43,884 nt of DNA from Citrobacter braakii (GCF_002075345.1 NZ_NAEW01000023.1:1-43884); one strand, 5' to 3'; positions 34,283 through 43,489 are shown, numbered from the stretch's first letter. Notes: generated from the sequence alone by a model not told the origin. Numbers and translations: made by a program.

Positions 34283-35341
34283 TTAAAACTTCTCGCATAT
34301 TAATAAAGTATGCCCAACGCCGAGGTTATCGAGGCGCTGTTCCACCCGGAAACCTGCCATTTCCAGATAGCGGTAAAACTTTTCAATGCTGTAAAAACGG
34401 CTATTGCCATTGGCTATACAGGTGAAATAGAGCGATGAGGCGTTCAGGCTGAAAGACGCCGCTTCAAATTTCTGCGCATCCCAGAAGAGTTCCATAATGC
34501 AAAGCCGGGCACTGGGTTTCATTACGATGGCAATGCGTGTCAGCATGGCAACAATCTGTTCAGGTGAGAAGCAGTCGAGGAACTGGCTCATCCACCAGAT
34601 ATCGGCCTCGCCGGGTAGCGGCGCATCGCTAAGCATATCCGCCTCATGGAAGCCAATGCGATGAAGTAATCCTGCATTTTCGACATTCTGGCGGGCAAGT
34701 GCAATTTGTTGTGGCAGATCGAGGATCGTTATCGCGACATTTTCATCGTATTTGCAGCAACGCAGCGCCCATTTCCCGGTATTTCCGCCTACATCGTACA
34801 GGACTCCAGGCGAGCTTGCGAAAATATGCGGCAGCGCGGCGTTAAACGCGGCGTCAGAATAGTAGTGATCGAAGGCAAACCAGCTCTCCCGCGCCGGGGA
34901 TGGCAACTGAGACAGCACCGGGTAGATGGTCCCGGCATCGCTGAAAACTTTAAGTCCGGCGGGTTTCGCCTCCTTTAACGCATCGTCGAGAAAGTAGAGT
35001 CCCTGGTAACAGACGTCCTGGGTGAAGTCCATATTCACGCGGGTCATCGTGTCGTGAAGCAGGAAGTGCCCAACCTTAGACAGGCAGTAGCGTTCATCTT
35101 TACAGGTGACGATGCGACCGCTGAGTCCCATATCGAGCAGCACGCTTACGGCATACTCATTTAACGCGCCATTAGCGACGATTTCTTGGAGCGTGGCTCC
35201 CTGTTTGCCTTGTTTATCAAGATAAGCCAGCACCCCGGCGTTACGCAGGCTGAGCGCGGTTTGAAAGAGCATAGGGGCAAATGCGATGCGCTGTGCTTCC
35301 GTGATGGCATCTAGCGCGCTGAGAGAGTCCTTGTCGTACAT
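34283..35341 (-). CDS. apeB: SAM-dependent O-methyltransferase
   Basis: 352 residues from the ATG at 35341 (MYDKDSLSALD). An N-terminal winged-helix dimerisation region is followed by a class I methyltransferase domain with VLYDVGGNTGKWAL (SAM motif I) and GEADIWWMSQFLDCFSPEQ later, as in plant-type O-methyltransferases. It probably methylates the aromatic head group or a ring position of the polyene. Confidence 0.88.
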   Translation of the reverse strand: MYDKDSLSALDAITEAQRIAFAPMLFQTALSLRNAGVLAYLDKQGKQGATLQEIVANGALNEYAVSVLLDMGLSGRIVTCKDERYCLSKVGHFLLHDTMTRVNMDFTQDVCYQGLYFLDDALKEAKPAGLKVFSDAGTIYPVLSQLPSPARESWFAFDHYYSDAAFNAALPHIFASSPGVLYDVGGNTGKWALRCCKYDENVAITILDLPQQIALARQNVENAGLLHRIGFHEADMLSDAPLPGEADIWWMSQFLDCFSPEQIVAMLTRIAIVMKPSARLCIMELFWDAQKFEAASFSLNASSLYFTCIANGNSRFYSIEKFYRYLEMAGFRVEQRLDNLGVGHTLLICEKF

Positions 35342-35407
35342 GCGTGGGTAACCTGTGCTGGGCAAAGAAGAGTTACCGGGCCATTACTGGCCCGACTTTA
35401 GCGCGAA

Positions 35408-35797
35408 TTATTGTGCCGCGCTGGAGGCCAGATTGATTTGAATGTCTTTGTCAAGGTTACGTACCCAGCGGTTGTAGTTTTTGTGAATTTTACCGCCGGA
35501 AGCCAGCAGGTTGAGACTACTGTCGTATTTGATGCTGTAGCCAGTGGCCGAATAGGTAATGCGTACTTCGGCAACGTGGTCGCGGTTCTGTTGACGCGCT
35601 TTAATCACACCCGGGCCCACATCGCTCATGATCCACTGGCGCTGTGCGCCCGCTTTCAGAATGGCATTTTTAACCTGTGTTTCGGTATGACCAGCGCTCA
35701 CAGTTGATTGCACATTATCAATCGTTGCAGTACGCGCACAGCCTGCCAGCGCACCCACGACCGCAAAGGCGGCTAACCATTTCATCCACTTTTTCAT
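35408..35797 (-). CDS. apeA: Small lipoprotein, first gene of the aryl polyene operon
   Basis: 129 residues from the ATG at 35797, preceded by GGAG. The signal peptide ends at a lipobox GALAGC (Cys20). The rest is a small soluble domain (SAGHTETQVKNAILKAGAQR, then WIMSDVGPGVIKAR) with no catalytic motif I can name. Its place at the head of the 18-gene leftward operon corresponds to apeA. It probably acts in the periplasm or at the outer membrane. Confidence 0.8.
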   Translation of the reverse strand: MKKWMKWLAAFAVVGALAGCARTATIDNVQSTVSAGHTETQVKNAILKAGAQRQWIMSDVGPGVIKARQQNRDHVAEVRITYSATGYSIKYDSSLNLLASGGKIHKNYNRWVRNLDKDIQINLASSAAQ

Positions 35798-36191
35798 ACA
35801 CACTCCATTTCAAAAGAGAAAGGTAAAGACTGCAGTTCCCATTAAGTTGATGCAAACATAAATACACACAACTTTACACGTTATTGCAGACTCAGAGCAG
35901 TTCAACTCATCAAGTTTAAGGACTTTCTGGCTGCAGGGCAAATACATACTTTGGTTTTACTTTAACCAAAAATGGCCAAAGATGATTTCGCTATCTGCAT
36001 TAACCATTAGTGCTTTTCTGGCACTAATGGTGTTGTCATCCGGTATCTGCTCATCATCTAATTAGCCTGCTAATTATGTCGGCGTTGATGTTTCCTGTAT
36101 ATGATTTTGATTTCCACTCTGCCCACATTTCAGCAGACACAGCGGTGTTCCTCAGTGTATTTCAGATCACCCCCTTTATTCAGAGGTATCA
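35798..36191. promoter_or_regulatory. Divergent region between ape operon and the outer-membrane operon
   Basis: 394 non-coding, AT-rich bases that must hold promoters for both directions. Two dyads stand out: TTTGGTT/AACCAAA (35950–35970), and a perfect 10-bp hairpin CCATTAGTGC/GCACTAATGG (36004–36030, loop TTTTCTG). Neither has a T-run. Start and ribosome site of the rightward gene are clear (GAGG before 36192). Confidence 0.45.
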
Positions 36192-37199
36192 ATGAAAAAA
36201 GTACAGCTTCTTCTGACCTGCTTGCTCGTTTTATGTGCCCCGGCAGTATACGCAAAAGCGTTATCGGGAAAAAATACCGCAATCATCAGCCCTGCTCCTG
36301 TTGAGTCTGCAGCTTCCCTGACGACCGATGACAATTCATTCCTGCCCCTCCTGGGAGAGGAGGCTAAGGCTCATGGTTTCGACCTGCCTGAGCCTTTTGG
36401 TATTAATATTAATTATATGAATATGCGACAGAATATTGATGTTGACAGCATCAGGTTCTCAGGTCTCGGCTGGCCGGGTTACGCCTTCCCTTCAGATCTG
36501 TTTGATATTCAGGCCAGTCATACGCGGGAGCGCAGCATTACAAAAACGGTCAAACTGGACGCCTGGCTGTTTCCTTTTATGAATATTTACGCCCTTGTGG
36601 GGAAGACCCGTGGAAGTTCGCATTCCACCGTTTCTGTGGATGCCAGTCCGGCTAATGGGCCCATCGGCTTAATTATCCACGGAATGAACGAGTCAGGCGC
36701 TCTGAAAAACCTGGATTTCAGTCTCCGTTTTCACGGTACCACATATGGCGCAGGCACTGTGCTGGCTGGCGGGTATGGTAACTGGTATGGTCTGATGGAT
36801 ATCAACTATACCCGGACAGATTTTAACATTCTTGACGGGCATACCGATGCATTCACGCTCACCCCCCGGGTGGGGTATCGTTTCACCACGCCGGGCGTCG
36901 ACAGTCTTTCATTACCAGCCGGTAAACTGGGCGTGTGGGTGGGTACCATGTACCAGAATGTTCAGCAGACTTTTCGTGGAAAACTGCGTGACCTGAATAT
37001 ACCGGCAAGTTTCGGGGGACTGATGACGCTGGCAGACCAGAACGGGAACGGACGTTTTGAGGTTAAACAGCACCTGCATTCTCCCTGGAATCTTCTGGCA
37101 GGGGTCAGTTACGAAATCACCCGCAACGTTAATGTTACAACAGAAGTGGGATTTGCTGAACGTAACAGTGTGCTCGTCGCTGCTGAATACCGGTTCTGA
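36192..37199 (+). CDS. Exported outer-membrane barrel protein of unknown function
   Basis: 335 residues, signal peptide to about residue 21 (LLVLCAPAVYA-KA). The mature part has alternating hydrophobic strands (GININYMNMRQNIDVDSIRF, NWYGLMDINYTRTDFNI, TLTPRVGYRF) and ends NSVLVAAEYRF. A terminal aromatic after R is the usual outer-membrane barrel insertion signal. I do not recognise a named family. It is the first of three overlapping genes (1-base overlap with the next), so the three products probably act together at the outer membrane. Confidence 0.7.
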   Translation: MKKVQLLLTCLLVLCAPAVYAKALSGKNTAIISPAPVESAASLTTDDNSFLPLLGEEAKAHGFDLPEPFGININYMNMRQNIDVDSIRFSGLGWPGYAFPSDLFDIQASHTRERSITKTVKLDAWLFPFMNIYALVGKTRGSSHSTVSVDASPANGPIGLIIHGMNESGALKNLDFSLRFHGTTYGAGTVLAGGYGNWYGLMDINYTRTDFNILDGHTDAFTLTPRVGYRFTTPGVDSLSLPAGKLGVWVGTMYQNVQQTFRGKLRDLNIPASFGGLMTLADQNGNGRFEVKQHLHSPWNLLAGVSYEITRNVNVTTEVGFAERNSVLVAAEYRF

Positions 37200-38323
37200 T
37201 GCTGAAGTCTTCTCTGGCGTTGCTCCTGGTTCTGGCACCACAGTCGGTATGCCTGGCATGGTCACTGCCATCACATGAACAACTGGATAGCTGGCTGGCC
37301 CGGGCAGGAGGCAGTACCGGGTCCGGTACCCGCTGGAATATCCTTCCCGGACCGTTTTACACGCCTGAACTGGGTCCGGGGATCGGGGGCGCCGTAGCCG
37401 GTCAGTATCATCCCTCGTCTGATGATACGGTGAGCCAGAACTCCACGTTATCGTTCAGCGGCTATGTGAGTGCCACAGGAGCCGCTGGAATGAATCTCAA
37501 CAATTATGCTTTTTTCGCACAGGATACCTGGCGTTTTTTTCTTGACGGTTCGGTGAGCAATACCCCCACTTATTATTATGGCCAGGGGTTTTATGCCGGA
37601 GAACACGGCGGTCATAAACAGAAGTACACGTCACGGGCGTTAACTCTTCATCCTGTGATATACCGGAAACTGACCGGGCACACATATCTTGGACTCGGCT
37701 GGCCGCTGGACCTGCAGCATGCAGCAAAAACGGATAAAAGCGGACCATTACTTATTGAAAATACACCGCAGGGAAAGTCGGTATTCAGTTCCGGGGTCAG
37801 TATGGCACTGACCCTGGATGATTGTGATTTTGTGCCTAATCCCCGTACAGGACAACTGGCAGATATCCATTTTACCCGGTATACACCGGAGACAGGAAGT
37901 GACGCGCGTTTTGATGAATACACACTGCACTACAGCCATTATCATGCCCTCAGTAATAAAACCGTGCTGGCCTGGGAACTGAATGGCGATTTTAGCCGGG
38001 GAGATGTTCCGTGGAATATGTTGCCGTTACTCGGGGACAACCACCGGATGCGGGGTTACTACGAAGGGCGTTATCGCGACAGAAATGTCGTCAGCGGGCA
38101 GGCTGAGCTTCGTCACAGACTGACCTGGCGGCACGGTATTGTGGGGTGGCTGGGAGCCGGAACCATGGCACCTTCGCTTCATGAAACAGCTCACAGACAC
38201 TGGCCGCCTTCAGTCGGGATTGGTTACCGTTTTGAGTTCAGTCCGCGCATGAACGTTCGTCTTGATTATGGTGTGGGCAGAGGCAACTGCGGTTTTTATT
38301 TTCAGACAGGAGAGGCATTTTGA
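37199..38323 (+). CDS. BamA/TamA-type (surface antigen) barrel protein without POTRA domains
   Basis: 374 residues, signal peptide to about residue 20. The C-terminal half has RMRGYYEGRYRDRNVVSGQA followed by ELRHRLTWRHGIVGWLGAG. This is the xRGY… and R-x-E-R/L-rich strand pattern of the Omp85-type bacterial surface antigen family, ending GNCGFYFQTGEAF with a terminal Phe. At this length there is no room for the periplasmic POTRA repeats found in BamA or TamA. Likely a 12- to 16-stranded barrel. Overlaps the gene before by 1 base and the gene after by 4. Confidence 0.75.
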   Translation: MLKSSLALLLVLAPQSVCLAWSLPSHEQLDSWLARAGGSTGSGTRWNILPGPFYTPELGPGIGGAVAGQYHPSSDDTVSQNSTLSFSGYVSATGAAGMNLNNYAFFAQDTWRFFLDGSVSNTPTYYYGQGFYAGEHGGHKQKYTSRALTLHPVIYRKLTGHTYLGLGWPLDLQHAAKTDKSGPLLIENTPQGKSVFSSGVSMALTLDDCDFVPNPRTGQLADIHFTRYTPETGSDARFDEYTLHYSHYHALSNKTVLAWELNGDFSRGDVPWNMLPLLGDNHRMRGYYEGRYRDRNVVSGQAELRHRLTWRHGIVGWLGAGTMAPSLHETAHRHWPPSVGIGYRFEFSPRMNVRLDYGVGRGNCGFYFQTGEAF

Positions 38324-39450
38324 ATAAAAAAATGCTGTTCATATACCTGATACTGTTCATTTCAACAGCCCGGGCTGCATTGCCACTTCCTCTGATGCTG
38401 ACCGGAAGTGGTGACAGTATTCATGTCCGGGCCTGGCCAGTCATGCCACCGTTACCGGAACCCGCCGGTCTGCGTCCCTGTTGCGCGTTTGGCTATAACC
38501 TGCATGTGGAGGTGCTTAAAATGCCGGTGCCATTCTGGAAACTGGATAATATCGTGGCGGCAGGTAACCTGGGCAGACACCGCTATAATGACACTTTTCT
38601 GTACGGTCTGGGTTCGCTTGTCGGGTTCGGCAGCGAGCGTAACGGCATAATCTACACGTCGCATGGGGGATTTATAGATACCGCGCATGTACGGGACAGT
38701 GCCGATATGACGGTCTGGCTCTTCACTCACCTGTTACCGGAACTGGGGCAGGCATTCATGTTGCGCCCGGAGGACGAACTGGCACAGCGCCGGATTGTAT
38801 TCAGGTCTTTTACACCCCCTTCATCCCCCGGTGAACGTTATGCACTGGCTGCATGGATGGCAGCATATATAGCCTTCCAGCTGGCAGTATGGCACGAGAT
38901 AGCCCAGTGGTATGGATTTGAATCTGTACCGGGTTTTCCGGAAACCATTTCCGCATTCTCACCGGAGGACCTCTATTCGAATCTGCTGGGGACGAGGCTT
39001 GCCGTATCACTGATTCTGGACGGGCAGACAGCAACGCTGGATATGTATAATGCAGCAATGCAGACCGCGCTGAACCAGGCATTAAATCAACTCGGTGCCA
39101 GACCTGAGAACATCACCCGTTTTCATTTTGACATGCTGGATGGGCGTTGGTGGGACAGCCACCGACGGGTACCGGAAAAATTTCTGGTACTGCGACGAAA
39201 TTATGATGTCAGTGATAATCGCATTCCCACAAAGGTTCCTGGAGAGCAGGCATCACCACAGCGCCTGAATCTGCCACATGACTGGAAGACATACCGGTTT
39301 GATATGCTGGAGCAGCTACAGCTCTGGCCGGGGCATGAAATGGCTCGTTTGCCGGCACCATATATATATTATACAGCAACTGATTTTCCCGTCCTTGCAG
39401 GGTTTTCTTTTGAACAGGATCAGGCTCGTCATGACAAGAACGCGTGGTGA
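38320..39450 (+). CDS. DUF4056-like exported protein
   Basis: 376 residues from a TTG at 38320, chosen over the ATG at 38332 because AGGAG lies 7 bases upstream. Signal peptide about 1–20 (FIYLILFISTARA-AL). Conserved-looking parts: LRPCCAFGYNLHVE, HGGFIDTAHVRDSADMT, and WHEIAQWYGFESVPGFPETI followed by SAFSPEDLYSNLLGTRLA. I believe this is the DUF4056 family, whose function is unknown. The HE-x3-W and SPEDLYSN block with nearby acidic and histidine residues could bind a metal and might be catalytic, but no known protease motif (HExxH) is complete. Last gene of the three-gene operon. Confidence 0.65.
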   Translation: MNKKMLFIYLILFISTARAALPLPLMLTGSGDSIHVRAWPVMPPLPEPAGLRPCCAFGYNLHVEVLKMPVPFWKLDNIVAAGNLGRHRYNDTFLYGLGSLVGFGSERNGIIYTSHGGFIDTAHVRDSADMTVWLFTHLLPELGQAFMLRPEDELAQRRIVFRSFTPPSSPGERYALAAWMAAYIAFQLAVWHEIAQWYGFESVPGFPETISAFSPEDLYSNLLGTRLAVSLILDGQTATLDMYNAAMQTALNQALNQLGARPENITRFHFDMLDGRWWDSHRRVPEKFLVLRRNYDVSDNRIPTKVPGEQASPQRLNLPHDWKTYRFDMLEQLQLWPGHEMARLPAPYIYYTATDFPVLAGFSFEQDQARHDKNAW

Positions 39451-39680
39451 AAGCCACTCTCTGCTCTCAGAGATAAACAGTGTGAGGACGCTTTATCCTG
39501 CTGATTAACTGAATGTTAAAATTCGACATTTAGCTTTGCTTGGTTTCATTAATTGCAGTATTCGAAGCTATCTGCGCGCGGGTGAGTGACAGGAACTGGA
39601 TATTCACTTTTTTGTTCACGATTGATCTCTTGCACATACGCAACATCAGACATCCACCCGTTCAGGTGAGATAAAATGAT

Positions 39681-39700
39681 AATGTGAAATTAATCACATT
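39681..39700 (+). promoter_or_regulatory. CRP-binding site, consensus match
   Basis: AATGTGAAATTAATCACATT has both half-sites perfect (TGTGA-N6-TCACA) with the flanking AA/TT symmetry. Centre 39690.5. A -10-like TATACT (39735–39740) lies about 45 bases on, so the site would be near -56 to -61, suiting class I activation. The nearest downstream gene is the fimbrial subunit 556 bases away, implying a long leader. Confidence 0.75.
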
Positions 39701-40040
39701 ATGAAAATCCGGATCTTTTAATGATAATAAGTATTATACTTATCAAAGATATTTTTCATGTTATATGCCATTCCGATTGTTAGCGCCACCCTTAAGAACA
39801 AAAAACCATAATATTATAAAATAAAATGGTAAGTCAGAATTATTAACTCTGTTATTTGAGCTTTTCAGTAATTAACACCGCAATGCATTTAAAGAGGATA
39901 AATCTTATTCTTTGGTGTTTTTGTATATTACAAAACATTACAAACCTCGCTTCAAAAGTCCCGCCAGGTACCATTAACTGGCTTATTATTGTGCAGAAAA
40001 GTGGTATTTTTTGTGATTATTCCTAATTTACGATCTCTTG

Positions 40041-40067
40041 TATCGATCTTATCGATCTGTTTTTTTT
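40041..40067 (+). terminator. Weak terminator-like repeat in the fimbrial leader
   Basis: TATCGATCT occurs twice in tandem. The two ATCGAT cores can pair with a 3-base loop and are followed by CTG and eight T residues. Six base pairs only, so weak. It may act in the long leader between the CRP site and the subunit gene. Confidence 0.3.
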
Positions 40068-40256
40068 GATGTAAAACGATTGAGAATCTTCTTATAAATC
40101 CCCTACACAGACTTCAAACGAAGCGCATGACGCCAGGTTTCTGAGCGCCAATTAATACATTTTCGATTCCTTCAGAAACCACTTAAGGCTGATATTTGCC
40201 GCTTTGCACACCGGGGTCTGTGTATTGTTTTTTCATACTCAAAAAGGATATTTCTT

Positions 40257-40847
40257 ATGCGCACTAAATCATTATTAACTATTGGCCTGGCTGCGGCCGG
40301 TATGATGTATGGAGCTTCTGTATTTGCCGCCGGTACTACGCCTACAGCAGGGCCGTTCGGCTCAGGTAAAATTACCTTCACTGGTACCATCACTAACTCC
40401 CCCTGCGATATTGCGCCGGGTGATGATGCTATTACCGTGCCGTTCGGACAGATTTCTTACCGTAGACTGAATGCCGTCGACGCAACTACGGACTCAAAAC
40501 CGTTCACCATTCATCTGCAGAACTGTGCCTTCGATGCGAATACTACGAATGTAGCCGGCGCTGCCGGGAAAATGTCCAAAGTAACTGTCTCTTTCTCTGG
40601 CGGGGGTGACGCCACTCATCATGCATACGTCAGCACCGGTAGCGCCCAGCATGTTGGTGTCCAGCTATTAAAAAGTGACAACACCACAATTATCGAGCCC
40701 AACACCCCGATGCAGGATGCCGATGCTAAGCAACTGCAGGCCGGTAATAACGAACTCAATTTCTTTGCCCGCCTGATAGCAACGGCTGCTGACGTGACTC
40801 CCGGTGACGTTAACGCATCCGTCACCTACACCCTGAAATACCTGTGA
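40257..40847 (+). CDS. Major fimbrial subunit (type 1 family)
   Basis: 196 residues, signal peptide ending VFAAG (about residue 24). Two cysteines (ITNSPCDI and LQNCAFD) form the pilin disulphide. The start GKITFTGTITNSPCDI and the C-terminal SVTYTLKYL (penultimate Tyr zone recognised by the chaperone) are classical FimA-family marks. The donor strand is the mature N-terminus. Which named fimbria it belongs to is not clear from the sequence. A hairpin follows 60 bases later, so the subunit can be made in excess of the usher. Confidence 0.9.
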   Translation: MRTKSLLTIGLAAAGMMYGASVFAAGTTPTAGPFGSGKITFTGTITNSPCDIAPGDDAITVPFGQISYRRLNAVDATTDSKPFTIHLQNCAFDANTTNVAGAAGKMSKVTVSFSGGGDATHHAYVSTGSAQHVGVQLLKSDNTTIIEPNTPMQDADAKQLQAGNNELNFFARLIATAADVTPGDVNASVTYTLKYL

Positions 40848-40907
40848 TTTCAGGGGGGGCTCAGTGGAGCGGAAAACCCCTTTTACGCAGTAAATAACAG
40901 CAGGGAT

Positions 40908-40940
40908 AAGCCGTCCTCGGAGGGTTTCGGACGGCTTTTA
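40908..40940 (+). terminator. Terminator between major subunit and usher
   Basis: AAGCCGTCC (40908–40916) pairs with GGACGGCTT (40929–40937), loop of 12, followed by TTTTAT. A partial terminator here would give high subunit and low usher expression, the common pattern in chaperone–usher operons. Confidence 0.7.
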
Positions 40941-40999
40941 TATCTGACCACGCCTGCGGGCTGTCTGTTACACGGACGACAACACGAAAGCGCCATGCC

Positions 41000-43489
41000 A
41001 TGAAAATTACCCGGCTTGCCATTCTGATTACCCTGACATTTTCCGTCCTGAAGTCGCAGGCCACGGAGTTTAATGCCAGCCTGCTGGACAGCGGGAACCT
41101 GTCCAATGTGGACCTCACGGCCTTCAGCCGCGAGGGGTATGTGGCGCCCGGTAACTATATTCTCGATATCTGGCTCAATGACCAGACGGTACGGGAACAG
41201 TATCCGGTCAGGGTTGTACCGGCTGCCGGACGCGATGCGGCCGTCATCTGTGTGACAACCGATATGGTGGCCATGCTGGGTCTTAAGGATAAGATTATTC
41301 ATGGCCTGAAACCCGTTACCGGTATCCCGGACGGGCAGTGCCTTGAGCTGCGCTCCGCTGACAGTCAGGTACGGTACAGCGCTGAAAAGCAGCGTCTGAC
41401 CTTCATTATCCCCCAGGCCTGGATGCGCTATCAGGACCCGGACTGGGTCCCCCCTTCACGCTGGAGCGACGGCGTCACCGCCGGCCTGCTCGATTACAGC
41501 CTGATGGCCAGCCGCTATATGCCGCAGCAGGGGGAGACCTCTGACAGCTACAGCCTCTACGGCACCGCCGGGTTTAATCTCGGCCCGTGGCGGCTGCGCA
41601 GTGATTACCAGTACAGCCGCCTTGACAGCGGACATGGGGCATCGCAGTCCGATTTTTATCTGCCGCAGACGTATCTGTTCCGTGCTCTGCCCGCACTGCG
41701 TTCAAAACTGACGCTGGGACAGACGTACCTCAGTTCCGCTATTTTTGACTCCTTCCGCTTTGCCGGGCTCACTTTAGCCAGCGATGAGCGCATGCTGCCG
41801 CCCTCCCTGCAGGGATATGCCCCGAAAATCAGCGGCATTGCGAACAGTAATGCACAGGTCACCGTCAGCCAGAACGGCCGCATTCTGTACCAGACCCGGG
41901 TGTCGCCGGGGCCTTTTGAGCTTCCCGACCTGAGCCAGAATATCAGCGGCAACCTGGATGTCAGCGTCCGGGAAAGCGACGGCAGCGTCCGGACCTGGCA
42001 GGTCAACACGGCCAGCGTCCCCTTTATGGCACGCCAGGGACAGGTTCGCTATAAGGTGGCCGGCGGACGTCCGCTGTACGGCGGGACGCATAACAACAGT
42101 ACGGTCAGCCCTGACTTCCTGCTCGGGGAGGCCACCTGGGGAGCATTTAACAACACGTCGCTGTACGGCGGTCTCATTGCCTCCACCGGCGACTACCGGT
42201 CCGCGGCGCTCGGGATCGGCCAGAATATGGGGCTGTTGGGCGCTCTGTCTGCGGACGTCACCCGCTCAGATGCGCGGTTGCCGCATGGGCAGAAGCAGTC
42301 CGGTTACAGCTACCGTATCAACTATGCCAAAACGTTTGATAAAACCGGCAGTACCCTGGCGTTCGTCGGATACCGCTTCTCGGACCGCCATTTTCTGTCC
42401 ATGCCGGAGTACCTGCAGCGTCGGGCCACTGACGGCGGCGATGCATGGCATGAAAAACAGAGCTACACCGTGACTTACAGCCAGTCCGTTCCGGTACTCA
42501 ACATGAGCGCGGCCCTCTCGGTAAGCCGGCTCAATTACTGGAATGCACAGTCCAACAATAACTACATGCTCAGCCTCAACAAAGTGTTCAGTCTCGGCGA
42601 CCTTCAGGGGCTTTCGGCCTCGGTGTCATTTGCCCGTAACCAGTACACCGGCGGGGGCAGCCAGAACCAGGTCTACGCCACCATCAGTATCCCGTGGGGC
42701 GACAGTCGCCAGGTGAGCTACAGCGTGCAGAAGGATAACCGGGGCGGCCTGCAGCAGAACGTGAATTACAGCGATTTCCATAACCCGGACACCACATGGA
42801 ACATCAGCGCCGGCCATAACCGTTATGACACCGGCAGCAACAGCAGCTTCAGCGGCAGTGTGCAGAGCCGTCTGCCGTGGGGCCAGGCGGCAGCGGACGC
42901 CACCCTGCAGCCCGGACAGTACCGCAGCCTGGGCCTGAGCTGGTACGGCTCGGTGACTGCCACCGCCCACGGTGCCGCTTTCAGCCAGTCGATGGCCGGG
43001 AATGAGCCCCGCATGATGATAGATACCGGAGACGTGGCCGGTGTGCCGGTGAACGGCAACAGCGGGGTGACCAACCGCTTCGGGGTGGGCGTGGTGAGCG
43101 CCGGCAGCAGCTACCGCCGCAGCGATATTTCGGTTGATGTGGCCGCCCTGCCGGAGGACGTGGACGTCAGCAGCTCCGTCATCAGCCAGGTGCTGACGGA
43201 AGGCGCGGTGGGCTACCGGAAGATTGACGCCAGCCAGGGGGAGCAGGTGCTCGGTCATATCCGGCTGGCGGACGGCGCCAGTCCGCCGTTTGGCTCCCTG
43301 GTGGTGTCCGGGAAAACCGGCAGAACCGCAGGGATGGTCGGGGATGACGGTCTGGCTTACCTGACCGGACTCAGCGGGGAAGACCGCCGGACCCTGAATG
43401 TGTCCTGGGATGGCCGGGTGCAGTGCAGGCTCACCCTGCCGGAAACGGTGACACTCAGCCGGGGGCCGCTGTTACTGCCCTGCAGATAA
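41000..43489 (+). CDS. Fimbrial outer-membrane usher
   Basis: 829 residues, with signal peptide to about residue 21 (SVLKSQA-TE). The N-terminal domain, FNASLLDSGNLSNVDLTAFS with the DxWLNDQTV stretch, receives chaperone–subunit complexes. A 24-strand barrel follows with the plug domain (TRVSPGPFELPDLSQNISGN, then LDVSVRESDGSVRTW), and two C-terminal domains end with CRLTLPETVTLSRGPLLLPCR (a cysteine pair). FimD/PapC family, full length. It secretes and assembles the pilus. Starts 152 bases after the subunit stop and precedes the chaperone gene. Confidence 0.93.
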   Translation: MKITRLAILITLTFSVLKSQATEFNASLLDSGNLSNVDLTAFSREGYVAPGNYILDIWLNDQTVREQYPVRVVPAAGRDAAVICVTTDMVAMLGLKDKIIHGLKPVTGIPDGQCLELRSADSQVRYSAEKQRLTFIIPQAWMRYQDPDWVPPSRWSDGVTAGLLDYSLMASRYMPQQGETSDSYSLYGTAGFNLGPWRLRSDYQYSRLDSGHGASQSDFYLPQTYLFRALPALRSKLTLGQTYLSSAIFDSFRFAGLTLASDERMLPPSLQGYAPKISGIANSNAQVTVSQNGRILYQTRVSPGPFELPDLSQNISGNLDVSVRESDGSVRTWQVNTASVPFMARQGQVRYKVAGGRPLYGGTHNNSTVSPDFLLGEATWGAFNNTSLYGGLIASTGDYRSAALGIGQNMGLLGALSADVTRSDARLPHGQKQSGYSYRINYAKTFDKTGSTLAFVGYRFSDRHFLSMPEYLQRRATDGGDAWHEKQSYTVTYSQSVPVLNMSAALSVSRLNYWNAQSNNNYMLSLNKVFSLGDLQGLSASVSFARNQYTGGGSQNQVYATISIPWGDSRQVSYSVQKDNRGGLQQNVNYSDFHNPDTTWNISAGHNRYDTGSNSSFSGSVQSRLPWGQAAADATLQPGQYRSLGLSWYGSVTATAHGAAFSQSMAGNEPRMMIDTGDVAGVPVNGNSGVTNRFGVGVVSAGSSYRRSDISVDVAALPEDVDVSSSVISQVLTEGAVGYRKIDASQGEQVLGHIRLADGASPPFGSLVVSGKTGRTAGMVGDDGLAYLTGLSGEDRRTLNVSWDGRVQCRLTLPETVTLSRGPLLLPCR

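Larger units (their letters stand above)
39451..40256 (+). promoter_or_regulatory. Long AT-rich control region of the fimbrial operon
   Basis: 806 bases without a gene, very AT-rich compared with the surrounding 55–60% GC genes, a typical target for H-NS silencing. It contains a consensus CRP site (39681–39700), a dyad ATAAGTA/TACTTAT (39727–39743) that includes a -10-like TATACT, and two tandem TATCGATCT repeats before eight T residues (40041–40067). No recombinase gene and no inverted repeats of the fimS switch kind were found. AAGGATAT just before 40257 is the ribosome site of the subunit gene. Confidence 0.6.

Noticed and set aside
39451-40256. Phase-variable invertible promoter (fimS type)
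   Set aside because: No pair of inverted repeats spanning a promoter and no FimB/FimE-like recombinase gene were found.
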